55,893 bases of DNA, taken from a virus. The position numbers and the translations under genes are program-made. Under the pieces are notes generated by a model. That model worked only from the letters and a program-made list of their open reading frames with translations, was not told the origin of the DNA and made no database searches. This document shows, piece after piece, positions 35,286-42,431 of the stretch. Each line of letters begins with the position of its first letter. Within the stretch, counting starts at the first letter, position 1. The DNA is taken from the IMG/VR virus record IMGVR_UViG_3300044630_003363, positions 1 to 55,893 of that record; one strand, given 5' to 3'.

Positions 35286-35293
35286 TATTTATA
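35286..35293 (+). promoter_or_regulatory. Late-promoter-like box TATTTATA
   Basis: AGATATTTATAGAATAAAAT, 12 bases before the ATG at 35306. Confidence 0.5.
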
Positions 35294-35305
35294 GAATAAA
35301 ATACT

Positions 35306-35512
35306 ATGGATAAGGATAAAATAAATAATAGTTTAAATAACTATTATTCAAAACCAAAAAATGTACAAGCTATTTCAAATGATGGAATGGAAAGACAAGA
35401 ATGTGATATTCAAACAGGTGAATGTTATATTATCAGGTCAAAAGACGGTATCGTAGAAAGAATAAATAAAAAAGTAATTACCGAAGACGGTAGACAACTC
35501 TTACAAGATTAA
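35306..35512 (+). CDS. Small hypothetical late protein
   Basis: 68 residues: a basic N-terminal helix (MDKDKINNSLNNYYSKPKNV) followed by short strands with two Cys (ECDIQTGECYIIRSKDGIVE). It has its own late-type box and lies four bases before the coiled-coil protein gene, so the two are probably expressed together. No family recognised. Confidence 0.65.
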   Translation: MDKDKINNSLNNYYSKPKNVQAISNDGMERQECDIQTGECYIIRSKDGIVERINKKVITEDGRQLLQD

Positions 35513-35516
35513 TATT

Positions 35517-36155
35517 ATGAACCAAATAGAAAAGAAATTATTAGAAGAAGTTGCAAGATTTAGAGCAATTAACAAATATGCAAAGAATCTTTTGAACGAA
35601 CAAGATGTACCAATGGATGCGGGATTACCACCGGCAGATGCTGGAGCACCACCAATGGATGCGGGATTACCACCGGCAGATGCTGGAGCACCACCAATGG
35701 ATGCGGGATTACCACCGGCAGATGACAACAATACTGAAGAGATTGACATCACAGATTTAGTTAATATGACCAAATCAATTAAGAAAGATGTTGATGATAG
35801 TAAATCGGAACATATAGGTGTTACTGAGAAAATGGATAGTGTATTTAGTAAGTTAACTGATTTAGAACAAAAATTAGCTCAAATGGATATGGTTATGGAT
35901 AAGATTGATAGATTAGATACTAAAATCGACACTATGAAAGAAAAAACACCAGAACAAAAATTGGAATTACGTTCTTTAGATTCATATCCTTTTAATCAAA
36001 ATCCACAAGAATTTTTTAGTCAAAAACAAGGTGAAATGAAAGCATCGGGTAAAGATGATTATATTTTAACCAAACAAGATGTTAATGATTATTCAATGGA
36101 TATGATAAAAAATAGTTTTAACTCTGAAGAACAAGAAGATGAATTTAAGTACTAA
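35517..36155 (+). CDS. Coiled-coil protein with exact PMDAGLPPADAGAP repeats
   Basis: 212 residues. An amphipathic leader (MNQIEKKLLEEVARFRAINK) is followed at residues about 32-69 by nearly three copies of a 14-residue Pro/Ala/Asp repeat encoded by identical 42-base units. Residues about 85-145 form a heptad-like coiled coil (SVFSKLTDLEQKLAQMDMVM and neighbours). The C-terminus is acidic. The repeat looks like a flexible spacer between the leader and the coil. It is flanked by late genes and overlaps the next by 17 bases. No known family; a virion or assembly protein is likely. Confidence 0.7.
   Translation: MNQIEKKLLEEVARFRAINKYAKNLLNEQDVPMDAGLPPADAGAPPMDAGLPPADAGAPPMDAGLPPADDNNTEEIDITDLVNMTKSIKKDVDDSKSEHIGVTEKMDSVFSKLTDLEQKLAQMDMVMDKIDRLDTKIDTMKEKTPEQKLELRSLDSYPFNQNPQEFFSQKQGEMKASGKDDYILTKQDVNDYSMDMIKNSFNSEEQEDEFKY
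35610..35724 (+). repeat. Tandem repeat, 42-base unit, 2.7 identical copies
   Basis: Units start at 35610, 35652 and 35694; the third is cut after 31 bases. All copies are identical where they align, including third codon positions, pointing to recent duplication by slippage or recombination. Confidence 0.85.
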
Positions 36156-36510
36156 AGTAAACTTATTTTTAGGTATTCACGCCCAATTGAAGGTACTTCA
36201 TTGGCAAACAAAAGGATATGCTAGACATAACGCTTTTGCTCAAACTAGAGACGAATTGGAAGAATTAATGGATTCATTTGTTGAGGAAGCAATGGGTAAA
36301 TACGGTAGATTCTCATTAGATGATGAAACCAAAAACATTGAATTATTTAACCTAACTGACCTAAAACCAACAGAAATGGTGGAAACAATTTGTCAAGCAT
36401 TGGTTGGTTTTACCGAGGAATTAGACCCGATTGATACAAATTTATTAAATATTCGTGACGAAATGTTAGGTTTATTCCAAAAATTAAAGTATCTTTTAAC
36501 ATTAGAATAA
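36139..36510 (+). CDS. Ferritin/Dps-like small protein (DUF5856-type)
   Basis: 123 residues, all helical. The N-terminus LFLGIHAQLKVLHWQTKGYA followed by HNAFAQTRDELEELMDSFVE strongly recalls the first two helices of Dps ('H...LK..HW...G...F...H...EEL...D...E'). Helix 3/4 residues follow with PTEMVETICQALVGFTEEL. A phage family of this shape is known as DUF5856. Dps proteins bind iron and protect DNA; whether this one keeps a ferroxidase centre is unclear because the shell-forming C-terminus is short. It overlaps the coiled-coil gene by 17 bases. Confidence 0.7.
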   Translation: MNLSTKVNLFLGIHAQLKVLHWQTKGYARHNAFAQTRDELEELMDSFVEEAMGKYGRFSLDDETKNIELFNLTDLKPTEMVETICQALVGFTEELDPIDTNLLNIRDEMLGLFQKLKYLLTLE

Positions 36511-36527
36511 AAAAATAAGTATTAGAA

Positions 36528-37445
36528 ATGGCTATAACAAAAAATCAAGCGCTTAGTGGAACAACCGCAGCGAGAAATAACTTAGTATATATTGATACAT
36601 TAATTACAGGGGCAACTCAACAAGGTTTACTTTATGTTAATGTTGCATCAATGTACATGGACGATGAAATGGCAACAGCTTTGAGAAATAATGGGTTTGT
36701 TGTTAATAAAAGAAATAATTTTAATGGTGAAAACTATGACTATTTTATTAATTGGGGTGGATTGGAACCAACACCAACACCTACTAGTACAGTAACCCCA
36801 TCAGTTACTCAAACAATGAGTGTGACACCAACTAAGACATCTACCGTAACTCCAACCGCAACCAATACTCCAACACTTACTATGACATCTACCATAACAC
36901 CAACTAAAACAATAACCCCTACTAATACTCCTACCCTTACACCAACAATGACTTTAACACCGACTAAGACTGTTACACCAACAAACACCTTAACACCTAC
37001 TTTAACACCTACTTTAACTCCAACTAATACTCTAACACCAACTAAAACCATTACACCAACCAATACTTTAACACCTACCAATACTCTTACCCCAACCATC
37101 ACACCTACTATGAGTATAACACCAACCAGAACTATTACACCAACTAAAACCCTTACCCCAACCCCTACTCCAACCAACACTTTAACGCCAACACCAACAA
37201 ATGTATTAACGGCAACATATTTAATTGCACCATGTACTGGAGGAACCGGATTTAACATGGAATTCCTAATAAATGATTTACCAGCGGTTGGTGGAAATTA
37301 CTATTTACAATTTGTTGGGGCAACAGCAGATGGATGTTATGAAATTGTTGATTCAGCAGAACCGAATACAGGAATAGATAAAGTTATTTCACCAATTGGA
37401 ACAAATTACGGTAATTGTATCACTTGTTTGGCGGCTAACCCATAA
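36528..37445 (+). CDS. Virion protein with long Thr-Pro stalk between two small domains
   Basis: 305 residues. Residues 1-78 are a compact alpha/beta head ([46 protein letters not shown]). Residues about 79-224 are an uninterrupted Thr-Pro repeat alternating four- and six-residue units ([16 protein letters not shown]). Residues about 225-305 are a Cys-containing beta domain ([19 protein letters not shown] ... GCYEIV ... [10 protein letters not shown]). The layout is head-stalk-tip. It is the longest of four Thr-Pro cassettes in the window. A terminator follows. Surface fibre or decoration is the likely role; O-glycosylation is possible but unproven. Confidence 0.75.
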   Translation: MAITKNQALSGTTAARNNLVYIDTLITGATQQGLLYVNVASMYMDDEMATALRNNGFVVNKRNNFNGENYDYFINWGGLEPTPTPTSTVTPSVTQTMSVTPTKTSTVTPTATNTPTLTMTSTITPTKTITPTNTPTLTPTMTLTPTKTVTPTNTLTPTLTPTLTPTNTLTPTKTITPTNTLTPTNTLTPTITPTMSITPTRTITPTKTLTPTPTPTNTLTPTPTNVLTATYLIAPCTGGTGFNMEFLINDLPAVGGNYYLQFVGATADGCYEIVDSAEPNTGIDKVISPIGTNYGNCITCLAANP

Positions 37446-37514
37446 TCAACCCCAACACTTAGTAGTTAAAAACCACTAAAACACAGGTAACTAAAAATAT
37501 TTTGAAAAAAAATG

Positions 37515-37543
37515 AAGTCAGGTTTTATAATCTGACTTTTTTT
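37515..37543 (+). terminator. Rho-independent terminator
   Basis: AAGTCAG (37515-37521) pairs with CTGACTT (37532-37538) across a 10-base loop, followed by a T-run to 37543. It separates late genes from the SSB transcript. Confidence 0.8.
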
Positions 37544-37569
37544 GTTTATACTTTACATAGATATATTTC
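37541..37569 (+). promoter_or_regulatory. Bacteroidota-type promoter of SSB gene
   Basis: TTTG (37541-37544), 17 bases, then TATATTTC (37562-37569) fits the Bacteroidota TTTG / TAnnTTTG pattern except for the last base. It lies 23 bases before the SSB ATG, right behind a terminator. This suggests host RNA polymerase transcribes the replication block. Confidence 0.5.
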
Positions 37570-37592
37570 TAAACAATTAAATTTTAAAAAAA

Positions 37593-38447
37593 ATGAGTAC
37601 ATTCGAATCAGTACTGGCACAGTACGAAAAAAACAAACAGGTCGCAGGCGGCAACAGTAACAAGGTATCCCAAGAGGATAGAATGAAAAAGTATTTTACT
37701 ACACTTTTACCGAAAGGTTCAAGAAGTGGTGAAAAACGTATCCGTATCCTACCAACGGAAGATGGTAGTTCTCCATTTAAAGAAGTTTACTACCACGAAT
37801 TACAAGTGGATGGTCAATGGGTAAAACTTTATGACCCAAAGCAAGAAGGTAAGCGTTCTCCACTAAACGAAGTTTATGAAGGTCTAATGATGACAGGAGT
37901 AGAAGCCGATAAGGTTTTAGCTCGTCAATATAGAGCTCGTAAATTCTACATTGTTAAAGTAATTGACAGAGAAAACGAACAAGATGGTGTTAAGTTTTGG
38001 CGTTTTAAACACAACAGTAAAGGTGAAGGTATTTTAGATAAAATCTTCCCATTATTTAAAAACAAAGGTGACATTACCGACACAGAAAAAGGACGTGATT
38101 TAATTATTACCCTTGGATTAACTAAAGCCGGTAATGGTAAGGAGTATACAGCAATTACTTCTATTATCCCTGAAGACATCACCTCATTATCAAACGATGT
38201 TGATACATCTAAGTCATGGATTAATGATGAATTAACATGGGCTGATGTATATTCTAAAAAACCAGAAGAGTATCTTGAGATGATTGCTAAAGGTGAAGTT
38301 CCAAAATGGGATGTTGAAACTAAGAAATATGTTTCAAATCTTTCAGAAGAAACAACTTTAATGTCACCATCAAATTCAAAATCAGAACCTATCGTTGACA
38401 TCGACCCACAGGACGATTCCGAGGCGGACGACGACCTTCCATTTTAA
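37593..38447 (+). CDS. 32: Single-stranded DNA-binding protein (gp32-like)
   Basis: 284 residues. The order resembles gp32: a basic N-terminal cooperativity region (DRMKKYFTTLLPKGSRSGEK), a core with aromatic strands (FKEVYYHELQVDGQWVKLYD, RQYRARKFYIVKVIDRE, GVKFWRFKHNSKGE), and an acidic tail ending DDSEADDDLPF. That tail is also like the DDDIPF tip of bacterial SSBs, used to recruit partners. I do not see the zinc Cys/His set of T4 gp32. It coats single-stranded DNA during replication and recombination. First gene of the replication block, between two strong terminators, so it can be expressed as a separate abundant message. Confidence 0.88.
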   Translation: MSTFESVLAQYEKNKQVAGGNSNKVSQEDRMKKYFTTLLPKGSRSGEKRIRILPTEDGSSPFKEVYYHELQVDGQWVKLYDPKQEGKRSPLNEVYEGLMMTGVEADKVLARQYRARKFYIVKVIDRENEQDGVKFWRFKHNSKGEGILDKIFPLFKNKGDITDTEKGRDLIITLGLTKAGNGKEYTAITSIIPEDITSLSNDVDTSKSWINDELTWADVYSKKPEEYLEMIAKGEVPKWDVETKKYVSNLSEETTLMSPSNSKSEPIVDIDPQDDSEADDDLPF

Positions 38448-38454
38448 TTTAACC

Positions 38455-38500
38455 GAGCTTGGACACCTACATGGACAAAGTGTCCAAGCTCTTATTTTTT
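38455..38500 (+). terminator. Rho-independent terminator after SSB
   Basis: A 12-bp perfect stem (GAGCTTGGACAC 38455-38466 with GTGTCCAAGCTC 38480-38491) is followed by TTATTTTTT. It is the longest GC-containing stem in the window. Confidence 0.88.
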
Positions 38501-38528
38501 ATTCATAAAATTACATACAACATAGACA

Positions 38529-39512
38529 ATGGCAAAAATAGTAAAAAAAGAGTTTAACTTCAAAGAGAAGTTCTCTACTAAAACAAAATACAAAGAAACT
38601 AATTTTTATTTTTGCGGTGACGCATTTTTAAACTCATGTGGATTACCGGGACCTGTTATGGGTGGTATTAATATGTTTTTAGGACATAGTAATTCATCTA
38701 AAACAACAGCAATGATATTAGCTGCGGCAGACGCACAAAAAAGAGGTGATTTACCTGTTTTTATTATTACAGAAAAAAAATGGAGTTGGGAACATGCGGT
38801 TGAATTAGGATTACAAGCAACTAAGAATTCAGACGGAGAATGGGAAGGTGATTTCATTTTTAACGATAGTTTTGATTATATTGAACAGGCAACTGATTTT
38901 ATTAATAGTATATTAGATGCACAAGAAAAAGGTGAAATTCCTCACTCAGTTTTATTCTGTTGGGATTCAGTTGGTTCAGTACCATGTAAAATGACATTTG
39001 AAGGTAAAGGTGGTAAAATGCATAACGCATCCGCATTATCTGACAAAATCGGTATGGGAATCCATTCAAGAATTTCAAAATCAAAAAAAGAAGATTACCC
39101 ATATTATAACACAATGATTGTTATTAACCAACCATGGGTTGATTTACCAGATAATCCATTTGGACAACCTGAAATCAAAGCAAAAGGTGGTGAAGCGTTA
39201 TGGTTAGCATCTTCATTGGTATTCTTATTTGGAAATCAAAAGAAAGCTGGTATTAATCATATTACCGCAACCAAAGGAGGAAGAACAGTATCTTATGCAA
39301 TTAGAACGAAAATTTCTATTTTGAAAAACCACGTAAATGGTATTCAATTTAAAGATGGTAAAATCATTGCAGTACCACAAGGTTATATTGATGACACAAA
39401 AGAGGCTTTAGAAGACTACAAAAAACAGTATTCACAATATTGGAACGCGATTCTTTCAGGAACAGGTGAAATTGTTTTAGAAGAAGAAGCAGAAGATTCA
39501 ATCGGGGAGTAA
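38529..39512 (+). CDS. uvsX: UvsX/RecA-like recombinase
   Basis: 327 residues. Walker A is GHSNSSKTT (about residue 53), in which the residue before Lys is Ser rather than Gly, a deviation also seen in UvsX-type proteins. Walker B is VLFCWDSVGSV (about 141). KKEDYPYYNTMIVINQPW and ATKGGRTVSYAIRTKISIL match the RecA core after Walker B. It would load on ssDNA with SSB and drive strand exchange for recombination-dependent replication, together with the RNase H-like nuclease and helicase downstream. The acidic C-terminus (EEEAEDSIGE) is typical. Confidence 0.9.
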   Translation: MAKIVKKEFNFKEKFSTKTKYKETNFYFCGDAFLNSCGLPGPVMGGINMFLGHSNSSKTTAMILAAADAQKRGDLPVFIITEKKWSWEHAVELGLQATKNSDGEWEGDFIFNDSFDYIEQATDFINSILDAQEKGEIPHSVLFCWDSVGSVPCKMTFEGKGGKMHNASALSDKIGMGIHSRISKSKKEDYPYYNTMIVINQPWVDLPDNPFGQPEIKAKGGEALWLASSLVFLFGNQKKAGINHITATKGGRTVSYAIRTKISILKNHVNGIQFKDGKIIAVPQGYIDDTKEALEDYKKQYSQYWNAILSGTGEIVLEEEAEDSIGE

Positions 39513-39541
39513 TTTTCAACCTATAAAACATAAAAAAATAA

Positions 39542-40558
39542 ATGTCCGTACTACTTGTTGATGGTGATAACTTATTAACTATTGGATTCTTTGGATTAAA
39601 GAATCATTTTTACAAAGGGAATCATATTGGAGCACAATATCATTTCATCAACACACTAAGAAGATTAATTGACATTCATCGATTAGATAAAGTCGTAGTC
39701 TTTTGGGACGGAGAACAAGGTTCATCATCCAGAAAAAAATTCTATAGTCACTATAAAGAAAATAGGAAAAGTAGAATCAGAACTGAAGAGGAAATGGGTT
39801 CTTACACTAACCAAAGAAACAGGGTTAAACAATATCTTGAAGAATTATTTGTTAGACAAGGGGAATATGAATTCTGTGAAACAGATGACTGTATTGCATA
39901 TTATTCTCAAAAATCTAAAGAAGAAATTTTAATTTATTCCTCGGATGGTGATTTAACTCAATTAGTTTCAGAAAGAACTCATTTATTTAATCCTTCACAT
40001 AATAGAATATATCAATTAAATGATATGTTTGTTTATGACCATGAAGAGATTCTTATACAAAATATTAAACTTGTTAAAATGATGTGTGGAGACCCGTCGG
40101 ATAATATTGCGGGAATAAAAAATTTGGGGGTTAGAAGACTATTGGCTTTAGTTCCTGAAATTAAAACTCAACCATTAACACTCGAAATTCTAATAGAAAA
40201 ATTTAATGCTCTATTTGAACAAGACCAACATAATAATTTAATAAAGAATCTAATTACAGGGGTTACAAAACACGGAGTGTTAGGAGAGGAGTTTTACAAT
40301 GTAAATAAACGCATTGTAAGTCTTGATGAACCTTTCCTTACTGAAGAGTCAATACCCTCTATAAATTCTCTTATGAATGATATAATGGACCCGGAAGGTC
40401 GTTCCTATAAGAATACAATGAAGATGATGATGGAAGATGGAATATTTCTTCTTCTACCAAAATCTGATGACGCATGGATTAACTTTCTAAATCCATTTTT
40501 AAGACTAACCAGAAAAGAAAAAAATAAAAAATTAATCAAAATAAAAGACAATGACTAA
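39542..40558 (+). CDS. rnh: 5'-3' exonuclease / RNase H (FEN family, T4 Rnh-like)
   Basis: 338 residues. It has the FEN metal-binding set: LLVDGDNLL at the start, VVFWDGEQGSSSRKKF, CETDDCIAYYS and YSSDGDLTQLVSE, then the helix-hairpin-helix CGDPSDNIAGIKNLGVRR that binds the duplex. In T4 this nuclease removes RNA primers from Okazaki fragments behind the replication fork. It follows uvsX by 29 bases and overlaps the next gene (ATGACTAA). Confidence 0.9.
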   Translation: MSVLLVDGDNLLTIGFFGLKNHFYKGNHIGAQYHFINTLRRLIDIHRLDKVVVFWDGEQGSSSRKKFYSHYKENRKSRIRTEEEMGSYTNQRNRVKQYLEELFVRQGEYEFCETDDCIAYYSQKSKEEILIYSSDGDLTQLVSERTHLFNPSHNRIYQLNDMFVYDHEEILIQNIKLVKMMCGDPSDNIAGIKNLGVRRLLALVPEIKTQPLTLEILIEKFNALFEQDQHNNLIKNLITGVTKHGVLGEEFYNVNKRIVSLDEPFLTEESIPSINSLMNDIMDPEGRSYKNTMKMMMEDGIFLLLPKSDDAWINFLNPFLRLTRKEKNKKLIKIKDND

Positions 40559-40994
40559 TCAAGACGCAACAAAATTCGAATTTCTATTAACTTTAGGTAA
40601 AAACATAGTTTGCCAAAGATTCTTTAATGTAAGAGACTATAATGTCGAAGCGAGACGCTCGATTGACATACATGAATATGTAAAAGATATTTGTGAAGAA
40701 ATCTCACATGATTTGAAAACAAAAACATTGGATTATCTAAACGAAAATCAAGATTATTTTTACGGTTTAAAGGATGTGGAAACCGGAGAAAATGATGAAA
40801 AAGAATATTTTTTACTAGTATTAAAGCTAGGTGATGATGTATTTATCCAAAGGATGTTTCCTTCTAATATCTTTCACCCAAAAGTTAGATATACGGTCGA
40901 CATCCGCCCAAGCTTGAAGAGATATCTATCAGATTTAACTGCTATTTTATCTTCTGAGGAATTAGAAACAACTTATTTAAATTATCACTTATAA
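40551..40994 (+). CDS. Hypothetical replication-block protein with internal duplication
   Basis: 147 residues formed of two similar halves. FEFLLTLGKNIVCQRFFNVR with RSIDIHEYVKDI (about 8-45) matches FLLVLKLGDDVFIQRMFPSN with YTVDIRPSLKRYLSDL (about 83-128): both have 'FLL-L-x-L-G', '(C/I)QR-F/M-F', a 'Y/R-x-x-DI' strand and a following helix. It overlaps the RNase H gene and precedes the helicase by 12 bases, the place where T4-like phages keep small helicase-loader or accessory proteins. No named family; accessory replication role is inferred. Confidence 0.7.
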   Translation: MTNQDATKFEFLLTLGKNIVCQRFFNVRDYNVEARRSIDIHEYVKDICEEISHDLKTKTLDYLNENQDYFYGLKDVETGENDEKEYFLLVLKLGDDVFIQRMFPSNIFHPKVRYTVDIRPSLKRYLSDLTAILSSEELETTYLNYHL

Positions 40995-41006
40995 AAAAAA
41001 ATAATC

Positions 41007-42386
41007 ATGACAGAAAAGAACTTTGGTTTTCTCGGAGCATCATTCCAACAAGCCCTAATACGAGCAATTATTGAAGACAAAAAATATGGGGAACAAATAA
41101 TTGATGTAATCGATAGCAAGTACTTTGATAACAATTCCTTTAGATTTATTATTCAGAACATTAAGGAACATTTTATAAAATATACTAAAATTCCTAATTA
41201 TGACACATTGTCTCAACAGATTGTGTTAGAGTTAAAATCGCAAGAAAATGCAAGAATACATTTGGATACAATATCCGGTATTAAGGAAAACACTCAGGAT
41301 TCGTCTCTCGTAAAGGATGAGGCTTTAAATTTTTGTAAACAACAAAATTTAAAAAAGGAGTTAAAAAGGGTAAATCAAATAATTGACAACGGCTCCTTTC
41401 AAGAATATAATACCATTGAAGGTATTATTCAAAAGGCAATGCAGGTTGGATTACCACCCGAAGAATCTATGGATGTGTTTCATAACATTGATGAGGCGTT
41501 AGAGAAGGACAACAGACACCCAATCCCAACAGGAATTGATGGATTAGATGGTATGTTAAAAGGAGGGTTAGGTAGAGGTGAATTAGGGGTTGTTTTAGCA
41601 CCGACAGGTACAGGTAAGACAACACTATTAACACTTTTTTCAAATACCGCATATAACTATAATTTTAATGTTCTTCAAATATTTTTTGAAGATAATCCAG
41701 CAAACATCAAAAGAAAACATTACACAATTTGGTCAGGTATTGAACCAGATGAACAACCAAACAACAAAGATGAAGTAAAACAAAGAGTTGAAGAGGTTAG
41801 GTCTAAATGTACCGGTTCTTTGAGTATTATTAAATTACCAAGTGATTCTGTTACTATTTCTGAAATTAAAACAAGAATTAGAAAACATATTTCTGATGGT
41901 AAAAAGATTGACTTATTGGTTATTGACTATGTTGATTGTATAACATCAGAAAGGTCAACTAATGGTGAAGAATGGAAAGGTGAGGGTTCAACTATGAGAA
42001 GTCTTGAATCGATGACTAGTGAATTTGATATTGCAATATGGACAGCAACTCAAGGTAATAGAGAGTCAATTTCTTCGGAAGTTGTTACAACAGACCAAAT
42101 GGGTGGCTCAATCAAAAAGGCACAAATCGGTCATGTTGTTTTATCGGTTGGTAAGACATTAGAACAAAAAGAACATAACCTAGCAACTATGACTTTATTA
42201 AAGTCAAGAATTGGACAAGATGGTGTTATTTGGCAGAACTGTACATTTGATAATAGATTTCTAATTATTAATACAGAATCTCAAAGTACATTATTGGGAC
42301 ATAAGGAAGATGTTCAAAAGGACAACGCAACACGAGCTAAAGATGCGTTTATAAAAAGACAAAAGGTCTTGAATCGTGAAAATTAA
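41007..42386 (+). CDS. 41: Replicative DnaB-like helicase (gp41-like)
   Basis: 459 residues. Residues 1-130 are the helical N-terminal domain (LIRAIIEDKKYGEQIIDVI, CKQQNLKKELKRVNQII). The RecA-like motor begins with GIDGLDGMLKGGLGRGELGV, Walker A is APTGTGKTTLL (about 194), Walker B is LLVIDYVDC (about 306), and the H3/H4 region includes MTSEFDIAIWTATQGNRES and TTDQMGGSIKKAQIGHVVLS. ILKSRIGQDG-like sequence (LLKSRIGQDGV) supplies the arginine finger area. It unwinds DNA 5' to 3' at the fork and would work with a primase not found in this window. Confidence 0.95.
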   Translation: MTEKNFGFLGASFQQALIRAIIEDKKYGEQIIDVIDSKYFDNNSFRFIIQNIKEHFIKYTKIPNYDTLSQQIVLELKSQENARIHLDTISGIKENTQDSSLVKDEALNFCKQQNLKKELKRVNQIIDNGSFQEYNTIEGIIQKAMQVGLPPEESMDVFHNIDEALEKDNRHPIPTGIDGLDGMLKGGLGRGELGVVLAPTGTGKTTLLTLFSNTAYNYNFNVLQIFFEDNPANIKRKHYTIWSGIEPDEQPNNKDEVKQRVEEVRSKCTGSLSIIKLPSDSVTISEIKTRIRKHISDGKKIDLLVIDYVDCITSERSTNGEEWKGEGSTMRSLESMTSEFDIAIWTATQGNRESISSEVVTTDQMGGSIKKAQIGHVVLSVGKTLEQKEHNLATMTLLKSRIGQDGVIWQNCTFDNRFLIINTESQSTLLGHKEDVQKDNATRAKDAFIKRQKVLNREN

Positions 42387-42431
42387 TAAAAAAAGTAAAA
42401 ACAAAACAAAACAAAAATATAATTAATTAGT

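Noticed and set aside
35501-35773. Antisense 90-codon frame opposite the PMDAGLPP repeat
   Set aside because: Its repeat is only the complement of the sense repeat, and the sense gene has overlap coupling and a coiled coil.
36809-37258. Antisense open frame encoding Val-Gly repeats opposite the Thr-Pro stalk
   Set aside because: It is the mirror of ACx-CCx repeats (GGT-GTx), with no start context. Similar mirrors lie at 16566-17084 and 6210-6410. All are composition artefacts.
36528-37445. Thr-Pro repeat genes considered as a diversity-generating retroelement target
   Set aside because: No reverse transcriptase or template repeat with adenine-directed variation was found in the window.
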